From positions 186,001 through 250,000 of the forward strand of contig NZ_JACVXC010000004.1 of NCBI RefSeq assembly GCF_014596935.1: 64,000 nt of DNA. Reading direction: 5' to 3'. Shown here piece after piece: positions 1-7,684 of the stretch. The translations under genes were made by a program, and so were the position numbers. This DNA comes from Aestuariibaculum suncheonense. Lineage in GTDB: Bacteria > Bacteroidota > Bacteroidia > Flavobacteriales > Flavobacteriaceae. The notes beneath the pieces were generated by a model. That model was not told the DNA's origin. It worked only from the letters and a program-made list of their open reading frames with translations, and did no database searches. Each line of letters opens with the position of its first letter. Position 1 is the stretch's first letter.

Positions 1-1
1 A

Positions 2-382
2 AAAGGTTCAAAATTATATAGTATTTTCACGGGAACTTGCCCTAAGTGCCATGAAGAATCGATGTTTAAAAACAAAAATCCATATATTCTTTCTGAGGCT
101 TTAGACATGCACGAAACTTGCAGCAACTGTGGTACTAAATACAAAATTGAACCATCGTTTTTTTACGGTTCTATGTATGTAAGTTATGCCGTAGGTATTG
201 CCTTTGCTGTAGCAGCTTTTGTAATCTCTTATTTTGTCTTTAACGCCGGACTAAACGCGATGTTTGTCTCCATCGTTGCGACACTTGTGGTTTTCATGCC
301 TGTCATTTTAAGGCTATCACGCAACATTTGGATTAACTTTTTTATCCATTACGACAAGTCGTTTGCTAAATCCAAAAAGTAA
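2..382 (+). CDS. DUF983 family membrane protein (5' end outside window)
   Basis: The open frame runs from the window edge, so the first few codons are missing; the ATG at 62 is internal, because the frame upstream of it encodes a conserved-looking start with a CPKC zinc-knuckle half. A second CxxC (CSNC) follows about 20 residues later, then two hydrophobic segments, the second followed by a short basic tail. This matches the DUF983 family: small zinc-ribbon plus two-helix membrane proteins of unknown function, common in Bacteroidota. The stop codon directly abuts the stop of the convergent oxidoreductase gene. The function is not known and none is inferred. Confidence 0.8.
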   Translation, partial: KGSKLYSIFTGTCPKCHEESMFKNKNPYILSEALDMHETCSNCGTKYKIEPSFFYGSMYVSYAVGIAFAVAAFVISYFVFNAGLNAMFVSIVATLVVFMPVILRLSRNIWINFFIHYDKSFAKSKK

Positions 383-1423
383 TTACTGAAAACGTTTGAT
401 ATCGATTTCGGCTTCTAAAGGCATTTGATTTTCAATAAAATTATAAAGCTGAGCAGCCACATAAGGCCCGATCATAACCCCGCGAGTACCCAATCCGTTG
501 AGGACATACATATTTTTATATTCAGCATGTTGACCAACTAGTGGTCTACGGTCTTTAACAGTAGGGCGAACGCCTGCCACCTGATTCACTATTTTAAACG
601 GACAGTTGATAATTTTCTGAAGTTTCTCCGAAAGCTCTTCTTTTGCAGATTCCGACGGTTGATTTGTTAAATCTTTCCACTCATAAGTAGCCCCAACAAT
701 ATACTGATCGTCACCTAACGGAATTAAAAATGCTCCTGCCTTTAGTACATAATCAATTTTTAACTCAGGCGCATGAATAATTAACAATTCCCCTTTCGCA
801 GGATTCAATGGCAGATTATTAAAAAACGGATTTTGTTTAATTCCGAAACCTTCTGAAAACACAATATGCTTTGCTTCAATTTCATTGTATTTAACGTTAC
901 TTCCAAACTCCAATTTACCATAATCGAACACATCTTCAATAAGCTGATTATTCTGCTCCAACTGCTTTTTATAAGCTTCGATTAAGGTTTTCACATCAAT
1001 ACGACCTGTTTCTAAAACTTCGCCGAAACCAAAAGGCGCATCCACTGCTTCATTACCATTTTTAACAATAGTTGTTGATAAATACTCGGTAAGTTTCGGT
1101 TTATCCGACGCCGTAAACCAATCGTTTTGTTCTTCAAGCGATGCAAATTTTCTATAAACAGGAAGTTTATAATCTAACTTCACATTTAGCTCCTGTTCCA
1201 AACGCGCGTACATGGGCAATGCCTGTGCTAATTGTTCCTGGCATTTCCAAACCGGTGTAAATCGTTTTAACACCACCGGATTGTACAATCCGCCCGCCAC
1301 AGTTGAAGATAACTGAGACGCATTATCAAACACCACAAAAGTTTTATGATTAGCTTTTAATTGTTCACAAAAACTAATGCCGGCCAACCCAATACCCACA
1401 ACAATGTAATCTACTTGAATCAT
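383..1423 (-). CDS. FAD-dependent oxidoreductase, DAO (D-amino-acid oxidase-like) family
   Basis: 346 residues. The N-terminus carries a dinucleotide-binding GxGxxG motif (GIGLAG, residues 10-15), followed by the AGGLYNP stretch near residue 43. The C-terminal third has the DAO signature VAGVRPTVKDRRPLVG followed by GLGTRGVMIGP, which normally contacts FAD. The family includes glycine oxidase ThiO, DadA and the MnmC oxidase domain; no thiamine or tRNA-modification neighbours narrow the substrate, so it stays open. No signal peptide is seen, so it is probably cytoplasmic. It lies downstream of the gldN terminator and is convergent with the DUF983 gene. Confidence 0.8.
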   Translation of the reverse strand: MIQVDYIVVGIGLAGISFCEQLKANHKTFVVFDNASQLSSTVAGGLYNPVVLKRFTPVWKCQEQLAQALPMYARLEQELNVKLDYKLPVYRKFASLEEQNDWFTASDKPKLTEYLSTTIVKNGNEAVDAPFGFGEVLETGRIDVKTLIEAYKKQLEQNNQLIEDVFDYGKLEFGSNVKYNEIEAKHIVFSEGFGIKQNPFFNNLPLNPAKGELLIIHAPELKIDYVLKAGAFLIPLGDDQYIVGATYEWKDLTNQPSESAKEELSEKLQKIINCPFKIVNQVAGVRPTVKDRRPLVGQHAEYKNMYVLNGLGTRGVMIGPYVAAQLYNFIENQMPLEAEIDIKRFQ

Positions 1424-1434
1424 GCTGCTAAGAT

Positions 1435-1480
1435 AAAAAATAAAGAAGCCCGCTTAAATAAGCGGGCTTCTTTATTTTTT
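1435..1480 (-). terminator. Intrinsic terminator at the end of the gldKLMN operon
   Basis: Perfect 14-bp arms AAAGAAGCCCGCTT (1442-1455) and AAGCGGGCTTCTTT (1460-1473) with a 4-nt loop. On the minus strand the stem is followed by a T run (complement of 1435-1440), as expected for transcripts leaving gldN. The plus side also has a long T run, so it could work in both directions. Confidence 0.9.
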
Positions 1481-1497
1481 TTTTATAAAATCAGGAA

Positions 1498-2388
1498 TTA
1501 GTATGTCCACATATCTAATTCGAAATCACGAATTTTCTCTTTAATTCTTTCAGATTCTAATAACTGCATCAAGGCATTATCGGTTACATATTCGTTAATT
1601 GCTCTATCCTGCTGTACGTTTTCTTCTTTATAAATCATCGCATTGAAACGTCGTGAATTCAGCACATGATCAAAGGAAAATGGCATGGAGCTATTCTTAT
1701 TATTAAACGATTTTGCTTCGTGCAACACCTCGCGAGCATCTGGGAAAAATACCCAGAATAACTCTACTAAATCTGGTGTTTCAGAATCAATAAAGTTAAC
1801 ATCCGGAGCCACAGGAGCGATACCTAATAAACGGTATTTTAATTCTGCCTGACGCTTATCGAAATACCAAAGACCTTTAATACGGTACTCTACAATATCT
1901 GCAGCTGTAAGATCACGTCTGTCGATATACTCAGCAGATAATTGCTCACCAGCATTAATTTGCTCGATACCTAACTCTGTTGTATCTACTTTAGCTAAAG
2001 CTGCCTGAATATCATCAAGCGTACGTTTTGTTTTAAAGTATGAATCATCGTAGATGTTTTTTATCTTCCCATTTTTAATGTTCTTCATAAGCACATCATA
2101 CAATGAACGTCTGTCGCTACCTATATTATTTGTATCTATCGGGTAATATAAAGGGAAATTAGCACGCTCGTCAAGAACGATCCTTTCCCAAACCATTTTA
2201 GAATACAAAATATCTCTGTCGTCTACATAACCATACTCTAACGGTTTATCATTATCAATAGCTATTTGAGCTTCTGTTCTCACACCAATCTCATCAGGGC
2301 TTTTTGCATTAAGTATGTTAGCCTGCGCAAACACACCTGATACAGTAAAAACAGTTGTAACGGTTAATAAAAAACTTTTTAAATTCAT
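1498..2388 (-). CDS. gldN: Type IX secretion / gliding protein GldN (PorN)
   Basis: About 296 residues from the chosen ATG at 2388; an in-frame ATG at 2424 would add 12 charged residues ahead of a normal signal peptide, so the internal start is preferred. The signal peptide (MNLKSFLLTVTTVFTVSGVFA, then Q) predicts export to the periplasm. The family is identified by the DDRDILYSKMVWE and LDERANFPLYYP stretches and by its place as last gene of gldKLMN. GldN/PorN binds the GldK/PorK lipoprotein to form the periplasmic ring of the type IX secretion system, needed for gliding and adhesin export. A terminator follows. Confidence 0.95.
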   Translation of the reverse strand: MNLKSFLLTVTTVFTVSGVFAQANILNAKSPDEIGVRTEAQIAIDNDKPLEYGYVDDRDILYSKMVWERIVLDERANFPLYYPIDTNNIGSDRRSLYDVLMKNIKNGKIKNIYDDSYFKTKRTLDDIQAALAKVDTTELGIEQINAGEQLSAEYIDRRDLTAADIVEYRIKGLWYFDKRQAELKYRLLGIAPVAPDVNFIDSETPDLVELFWVFFPDAREVLHEAKSFNNKNSSMPFSFDHVLNSRRFNAMIYKEENVQQDRAINEYVTDNALMQLLESERIKEKIRDFELDMWTY

Positions 2389-2443
2389 GTGCTTTGGTTT
2401 TATTTTTCTATAGTTGAACGTCAACTAGGCTCTCTATAATTTA

Positions 2444-2476
2444 TATCATATCCATATTTAAAATATGGATATGATA
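2444..2476 (-). repeat. Perfect 33-nt palindrome between gldM and gldN
   Basis: Arms TATCATATCCATATTT (2444-2459) and AAATATGGATATGATA (2461-2476) are exact reverse complements around a single A. In RNA the central A/T pairs would open, leaving about 14 bp around a small loop. There is no T run, so it is unlikely to be a terminator; an mRNA-stability or processing hairpin between gldM and gldN is more likely. Confidence 0.85.
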
Positions 2477-2488
2477 CTATTTTTACTA

Positions 2489-4051
2489 TTAATTAGTAAG
2501 CTCAATAATAACTGGCGATACCTTTTTAAGGATCACACTAACACCACTAGCCTGAGCCTCGATATCAAAGATTTGAACATCTGAACCACGCTTCGCTTTT
2601 AATAAAGCAGACTTCGCTCGGCTATCTAGTTTATTTCCACTTACATTAATTGTAGGTTGTCCTGGAACTTTAAATTTAAATCCTGTTACACGTAATGGTA
2701 ATTCGAAATCGAAATCGTCGAATTTAGCTCCAACAGTAGAAATTTCTAAAGACTGACGTTGCATTTTAATAGATCCATCTTCACCTCTAACTGTACCTGT
2801 TGGTTTTGGTAAATCTTTAATTCTGAACGTTGCTCTATCTCCTACTTTTTGTCCGTCAGGTAATGTACCTGATACGTTGATAGTTACTTCTCTACCTTGA
2901 ATTCTTGTCGCATCCATGATATATTTACTTCCGCTCACACGGCTTAAACCTTGTGCTGAAGCATTTACATTATTATCAGCAATTCCAGCGAATGAAATCG
3001 TCATTGGGTTTTTAACACCACGGTAAACTACATTCATTTTATCTGCAGAAATTGTTGCTGCATTTGGTTTAGAAACCGTTGCGAAAGTTTGCGATACCGG
3101 AACTTCAATATCGTCACCATCTTGAGCAAAGATTAATTTACCTTCAATTTTGTGTTCTCCAGGTCTTCCTGTTCCAACATTTAATTTTACACGACCATCT
3201 TCGATAGTGTATTGGTTTTCAGTTAACTTCACACCATCTAAAGTTAATTCAACTTTATTTGGTTTTGTAGTAGCATCTTTACGACCTAATACAATAGCCC
3301 CATCAAAAGTCTCACCATTAAAGTAAGCTGATTTAGATGTTTCCATTAATGTTGTATAGTTAGTCATAGACACCTCTGCAGATAACGTTCCCTGCATCAT
3401 TTTTGCTAAAATCTCTGAACCTACAGTTTTAACATCAGACTGTAACTGAGTCATTTTAGTTAACGACGCCACTAAAGGAAAACCTTTATAGTGGTAATCT
3501 AACCAATCTACTTTTTGTCCTGAGCGGTTAGTTACAGGCTCTGTACTAAACTTGTCATTAACATCAGCAACTACTGAAGCCATTGCGGGGTTATCTCCTA
3601 AAATTTCAACAACCCCACTACGGAAAGTTTCTAATTTATTTAAAAACTCTTCGCCTTCTGGTTTTAATTTGTCGCCTTTAAAGAAGTTTTGATCTAAATA
3701 ATCTCCTTTATCCATGATTTCATAATCTGTAGGATCATCAACCGTAGCTGACATTCTTTCTTTTAGATCCTCTAAATACGTATTTAAATCTTTCGATAAA
3801 ATACGAATTTGTTCAGCTTTATCTAATAAAGGCTTGTATTTTTCTGTTTGTTCTTCAGCTTTTAACTTTAAACCATCAAAGAACGCCAAGTTTCTTTCAT
3901 CTGCGGCTTTGTTTGATTCTGTTAATCGCTCGTTCATTAATCCGAAGGCTGAAAGCACTTCTTTCGACATATTTAATGCTAACATCGCAATGAAGATTAA
4001 ATACATCAGATTAATCATTTTCTGTCTGGGTGATAAATTTCCTCCTGCCAT
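2489..4051 (-). CDS. gldM: Type IX secretion motor protein GldM (PorM)
   Basis: 520 residues. The N-terminus (GGNLSPRQKMINLMYLIFIA) leads into a single transmembrane helix at about residues 12-30, followed by a long periplasmic part; this is the hallmark of GldM. Known biology: GldM is an elongated dimer whose helix sits inside a GldL pentamer, forming a proton-driven motor that powers T9SS export and gliding. The gene lies between gldL and gldN. Its start codon directly follows the 3' arm of a hairpin whose 5' arm contains the gldL stop codon, suggesting translational coupling (inference). Confidence 0.97.
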   Translation of the reverse strand: MAGGNLSPRQKMINLMYLIFIAMLALNMSKEVLSAFGLMNERLTESNKAADERNLAFFDGLKLKAEEQTEKYKPLLDKAEQIRILSKDLNTYLEDLKERMSATVDDPTDYEIMDKGDYLDQNFFKGDKLKPEGEEFLNKLETFRSGVVEILGDNPAMASVVADVNDKFSTEPVTNRSGQKVDWLDYHYKGFPLVASLTKMTQLQSDVKTVGSEILAKMMQGTLSAEVSMTNYTTLMETSKSAYFNGETFDGAIVLGRKDATTKPNKVELTLDGVKLTENQYTIEDGRVKLNVGTGRPGEHKIEGKLIFAQDGDDIEVPVSQTFATVSKPNAATISADKMNVVYRGVKNPMTISFAGIADNNVNASAQGLSRVSGSKYIMDATRIQGREVTINVSGTLPDGQKVGDRATFRIKDLPKPTGTVRGEDGSIKMQRQSLEISTVGAKFDDFDFELPLRVTGFKFKVPGQPTINVSGNKLDSRAKSALLKAKRGSDVQIFDIEAQASGVSVILKKVSPVIIELTN

Positions 4052-4100
4052 AACTAATTAGGTTTTTGGTTAATTAAATAATTAGATACCCTAATTAGTT
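4052..4100 (-). repeat. Hairpin spanning the gldL stop and abutting the gldM start
   Basis: Perfect 11-nt arms: 4090-4100 (AACTAATTAGG on the minus strand, containing the gldL TAA) and 4052-4062 (CCTAATTAGTT), the latter directly followed by the gldM ATG. The loop is 27 nt and AT-rich. No T run follows. A ribosome finishing gldL would have to melt the 5' arm. Confidence 0.85.
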
Positions 4101-4736
4101 TTTGTTCATAGCAGATAGCATACCACCGTATACTCCATTTAATGAAGATAGGTTTGAAGCTAACGATTGCATTTGCTCTTTTAACTTCACTGCATTTTCT
4201 ACTTGCTCTTGGTTGATAGTAGCTTGTTTGCTTGCGCTCTCTAACTGTACTTTGTATAAACTGTTTAAAGATTCCATTTGAGCAGCAGCCAAAGATAATT
4301 CTTCACTGTATTTTTTAGAAGCTTCGATACCGTTAGCTCCAGAAGACATACTTTTAGCAGCTCCTTCGAAGTTTTTGATGCTTTCTCCTAAGCTAGCCAT
4401 TAATTCACCATCAATTTTAGCCTCCTTTAATAATTCATCTAATTTTTTAGATAATAATCCTGGTGCATCATCCTCTTTTTTCTCTCTCTTAGTTGCTTTA
4501 CCTCCAGCTAATTCTGGGTAAACTAAAGACCAATCCAAATCGCTTTCTACTGGTTCGAAAGCTGATAATGCGAAAATAATTGCTTCGGTTACAAGACCTA
4601 AAGTTAACATTAAGTTACCTGTAATTGGACCAAACTCCATGTGAGTAATTTTGAATAGTGCCCCAATAATTACAATTGCTGCTCCTAAACCGTAAGCCAT
4701 ATTCATGAACTTTTTACTTGCTTTTGACTGTGCCAT
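4095..4736 (-). CDS. gldL: Type IX secretion motor protein GldL (PorL)
   Basis: 213 residues. Two transmembrane helices lie near the N-terminus (about residues 13-31 and 38-60), followed by a cytoplasmic domain with helical, coiled-coil-like character. Glu51 in the second helix is probably the counterpart of the membrane glutamate (Glu49 in Flavobacterium johnsoniae GldL) implicated in proton flow; the alignment is by eye. Known biology: GldL forms the pentameric stator-like ring around GldM. It is second in gldKLMN, with a 95-nt gap from gldK that holds an inverted repeat. Confidence 0.97.
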   Translation of the reverse strand: MAQSKASKKFMNMAYGLGAAIVIIGALFKITHMEFGPITGNLMLTLGLVTEAIIFALSAFEPVESDLDWSLVYPELAGGKATKREKKEDDAPGLLSKKLDELLKEAKIDGELMASLGESIKNFEGAAKSMSSGANGIEASKKYSEELSLAAAQMESLNSLYKVQLESASKQATINQEQVENAVKLKEQMQSLASNLSSLNGVYGGMLSAMNKN

Positions 4737-4752
4737 AATTTTGATTTTTTAG

Positions 4753-4772
4753 TTAAGTAATAAATTACTTAA
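4753..4772 (-). repeat. Perfect inverted repeat between gldK and gldL
   Basis: Arms TTAAGTAAT (4753-4761) and ATTACTTAA (4764-4772) with a 2-nt centre, ending 16 nt upstream of the gldL start. It is AT-rich and has no T run on the transcribed strand. It is either a short intercistronic hairpin or a protein-binding palindrome. Confidence 0.7.
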
Positions 4773-4831
4773 GTAGGTTAATTAATAGGTTGTTATTTTG
4801 TTTATGATTTAGTTAATTAAGATTTTTGGTA

Positions 4832-6193
4832 TTAGTTATTTCCTCCGGTTACTTGTGTCCCCATGTAATCCTGAACGGTTCTAAAACCAATATAACTTCT
4901 TGCAGAATCTGCATATTCAAAATCTCTTGAACTTACTTGTAAATAGTATGCCACATCTTTCCAAGAACCACCACGTACCACTTTACGTTGGTTATTATAA
5001 TCGTTAACATTAGGATTAATAGTAGATGTGTACTCGTAAGATGACGGATCGTAAGATGCATTTACCCATTCAGCAACGTTACCTGCCATATTGTATAAGT
5101 TGTAATCGTTAGGCTCATAAGATTTTGCTTCTACAGTATATAATGCCTGATCTGCAGCATAATCTCCACGTACTGGCTTAAAGTTTGCCATAAAGCATCC
5201 TCTATCACTCTTCGTGTAAGGTCCACCCCAAGGATAAGTCGCTGCTTGCAGACCACCACGAGCAGCATATTCCCACTCAGCTTCAGAAGGTAAACGGAAA
5301 CGGTTTACCATTTGCGCTCCACTTCTTGATTTTTGGTAAGAGTTTTTGTTGATAGTTCTCCACTCACAAAATGCTTTAGCTTGCTTCCAAGTAACACCTA
5401 CAACAGGATACTCACTATAAGCATCATGCCAGAAATAATCGTTGTGCATTGGCTCGTTATAAGAGTAAGCGAAGTCTCTAATCCAAACGGTTGTATCTGG
5501 ATACACTTCAATTTCTTCCTTTTTAATAACGTCGCTACGTTTTACACCTCTGTTTTTAGCTGCTTCCTGGATATCCATATAATTGTACTGGAATTTGAAT
5601 TTCTTAACATTCCAAGTACGTTGTCCGTTATACGATTCTTCCATAGGTAGATACATGGTATCCATTACTTCAGCATAGAACTCGTCTGGATATTCGGCAG
5701 TATCATAAACTAAATCGATGTCTTTGTTTAATTTACGACCTTCGTAACCTGTTGGCCCCAAACCAGTGTAGTTTTCAAACATGTATTTTTCGTAAACTGT
5801 CATATTAGCGGTATCTGCATCTTTAAATGCGTACTCTCCAATACCACCATCTCCAGGCACTTTACCAACCTCATCAGCAAGAATAGCCAGTTTGGTTCTT
5901 ACTATCGAGTCTCTAACCCAATTTACAAATTGGCGATATTCGCTGTTAGTAATTTCGGTAGCGTCCATATAAAAGGCACGTACGGTAACGGTTTTAGCAG
6001 GTGCATCTTGCACGCCAGCTAAATCATCGTCGGCTTTACCCATGATAAATGAACCACCCGGTATTAATTCCATTCCGTATGGCTTTTCCGGATGCCATTT
6101 TTTTCCTTGTACACCCACTAGTTCGCCCTTATCGTTAGAGCCACAACTAGCAAGCAAAGTCATTACTGCGGTTAATAATATAAACTTCTTCAT
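4832..6193 (-). CDS. gldK: Type IX secretion lipoprotein GldK (PorK)
   Basis: About 453 residues. The start is taken at the second ATG (6193), which gives a clean lipoprotein signal MKKFILLTAVMTLLASC with a lipobox cysteine; an ATG two codons upstream is equally possible. The body is a formylglycine-generating-enzyme/sulfatase-modifying-factor fold, seen in MELIPGGSFIMG near the start, RLPSEAEWEYAARGG in the middle and GNVAEWVNASYDP and VVRGGSWKD toward the end. Known biology: GldK is the outer-membrane lipoprotein that forms the periplasmic ring with GldN; the enzyme fold is structural here. First gene of the operon, with its own promoter upstream. Confidence 0.97.
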   Translation of the reverse strand: MKKFILLTAVMTLLASCGSNDKGELVGVQGKKWHPEKPYGMELIPGGSFIMGKADDDLAGVQDAPAKTVTVRAFYMDATEITNSEYRQFVNWVRDSIVRTKLAILADEVGKVPGDGGIGEYAFKDADTANMTVYEKYMFENYTGLGPTGYEGRKLNKDIDLVYDTAEYPDEFYAEVMDTMYLPMEESYNGQRTWNVKKFKFQYNYMDIQEAAKNRGVKRSDVIKKEEIEVYPDTTVWIRDFAYSYNEPMHNDYFWHDAYSEYPVVGVTWKQAKAFCEWRTINKNSYQKSRSGAQMVNRFRLPSEAEWEYAARGGLQAATYPWGGPYTKSDRGCFMANFKPVRGDYAADQALYTVEAKSYEPNDYNLYNMAGNVAEWVNASYDPSSYEYTSTINPNVNDYNNQRKVVRGGSWKDVAYYLQVSSRDFEYADSARSYIGFRTVQDYMGTQVTGGNN

Positions 6194-6242
6194 ATCCATA
6201 GAAAACTCGAGGTTAATTATTTAAGCTTCGTTATTGAGAGCG

Positions 6243-6273
6243 TAAACATATTTATATATTTTTTAAAAAACAA
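6243..6273 (-). promoter_or_regulatory. Probable sigma-A promoter for gldKLMN
   Basis: On the minus strand a TTG (complement of 6271-6273) is followed after 20 nt by TATGTTTA (complement of 6243-6250), close to the Bacteroidota consensus TTTG-N19to21-TAnnTTTG with one mismatch in the -7 element. It lies about 50 nt upstream of gldK and below the terminator of the preceding gene. Confidence 0.55.
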
Positions 6274-6304
6274 CTTTTTAAAGGAAAAAAATACGTTTCA
6301 TCGT

Positions 6305-6340
6305 AAAAAAAAGGCGTTTTATCGATAAAACACAACCTTT
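6305..6340 (-). terminator. Intrinsic terminator after the arginase-fold gene
   Basis: On the minus strand GG...GTTTTATCGATAAAAC...CC folds into a hairpin with a small bulge, followed directly by eight T residues (complement of 6305-6312). It separates the upstream gene from gldK, implying that gldK has its own promoter. Confidence 0.7.
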
Positions 6341-6355
6341 AACCGGTTTAAAATG

Positions 6356-7522
6356 TTAAATACTATTCTTTTGGAACGCCTTGTACCAACGCTCCGGCAC
6401 CTTATTTTGGCAAGCATCTATATAATCTTGATGCATGCAAGGTAATAACGTATGTCTTTTTAATTTATTATTAACATTTGATAAAAAAGGAATCTCAATC
6501 CACCATCTCCCGGTCTTAATACTCTTGTAAAAAACCAATTCCTGATCTTCCACCAAAGAAATAAACTTTTGATATGACCTATCATCTGTAAAATCTTCAT
6601 CATTTATACGACAGTTTACTCCCTCTATAAAATACCACAAAATTTGTGATATCAACATGGAGGTCATATCATCATCCTTAGATGGCTTGTATTCATAAAT
6701 CCCAAACGAAGATACTTTATTACTTATACCAGCATATCTTGCCATGGCACAAATTTCTTTCCCATCTAATCCGTTTGGAGAAAATTTCTGCTTCAAGCTC
6801 ACTTCAGAACCACGTACAGCCGTTAAATCGACACTCACAATATTCGCATCGCGCATTACCGGCTCGACAATAGTTACATTATTAGAAATCTCCCCTAATC
6901 GATAAGATTCAAAATACAAACTATCCATTAAGTCTTTTTCTTCCTGAGAATTAAAATAAGTTTGATACCCTATTGTAGCGTAGTTGAATAAATTATAAGG
7001 TTCATCTAGAATAATCTTACCTACAAAACTGTTATTCTTAATCGGTTTAGAAGAATCTCCTAAATCGAACTTACAGTCTACATTCACCAAATTAACCATA
7101 GGCTGAATATTATCGTAGGCACGATACACTGCATAGGTTAAATCTTGTGTCCCACCAATAATAACTGGAATAATGTTTTGTTTAATGAGTTCGGCAACGG
7201 TATTCTTTAATGCAAAGTAAGTATCGTCAACGGTTTCCCCACGCTGAATATCTCCTAAATCGGCAACTGTAGTACTCCAGCTTCCGGGAAATAGACTATA
7301 AAAAGTTTTTCTGACTTCGTTTAGCTGAAACGTTTCACCTATGTAATTAACATCATTCCTGTTTTCCAACACACCGAAAACAGCAATATCTACCCCTTTT
7401 AAATCCGGGAATCCTTTTTTAACGGAATGAATTTTAATCTTTTTTCCTAAGGCTTGTGGCGAAAGCAACTCGTTATGAGCTAAAACCAAATCTGATACAG
7501 GTGAAAAAAAATTAAAGGTCAT
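6356..7522 (-). CDS. Arginase/formimidoylglutamase-fold protein with degenerate metal site
   Basis: 388 residues with the ureohydrolase (arginase, agmatinase, HutG) fold pattern: IIPVIIGGTQD (117-127), NVDCKFD (147-153) and VSVDLTAVR (229-237). In active enzymes these read GGxHD, DxHxD and SxDxDxxDP and supply the Mn ligands. Here the first His is Gln126, the second His is Lys151, and two of the three late Asp are Thr234 and Arg237. I therefore infer a non-catalytic member, although automated annotation would probably call it formimidoylglutamase. No his-degradation genes are nearby; it lies between topA and gldK. Its real role is unknown. Confidence 0.75.
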   Translation of the reverse strand: MTFNFFSPVSDLVLAHNELLSPQALGKKIKIHSVKKGFPDLKGVDIAVFGVLENRNDVNYIGETFQLNEVRKTFYSLFPGSWSTTVADLGDIQRGETVDDTYFALKNTVAELIKQNIIPVIIGGTQDLTYAVYRAYDNIQPMVNLVNVDCKFDLGDSSKPIKNNSFVGKIILDEPYNLFNYATIGYQTYFNSQEEKDLMDSLYFESYRLGEISNNVTIVEPVMRDANIVSVDLTAVRGSEVSLKQKFSPNGLDGKEICAMARYAGISNKVSSFGIYEYKPSKDDDMTSMLISQILWYFIEGVNCRINDEDFTDDRSYQKFISLVEDQELVFYKSIKTGRWWIEIPFLSNVNNKLKRHTLLPCMHQDYIDACQNKVPERWYKAFQKNSI

Positions 7523-7684
7523 TTGGGGCTAGTAATTTATTGGTTAGCTTAGTTTTGATTAGTTTACTTACAAATATCATTAGAATAAATGAGTTATTAT
7601 ACTTTGTAAACATAAAAATAAACTCCCAATAATTATAATTTCTTAATTTAAGAAAACAATAATTACCAATAATATAACCTTTAA

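Noticed and set aside
7640-7670. TTTCTTAA-T-TTAAGAAA palindrome after topA as a terminator
   Set aside because: It is entirely A/T with no T run after it on the topA strand, so it is too weak to call.
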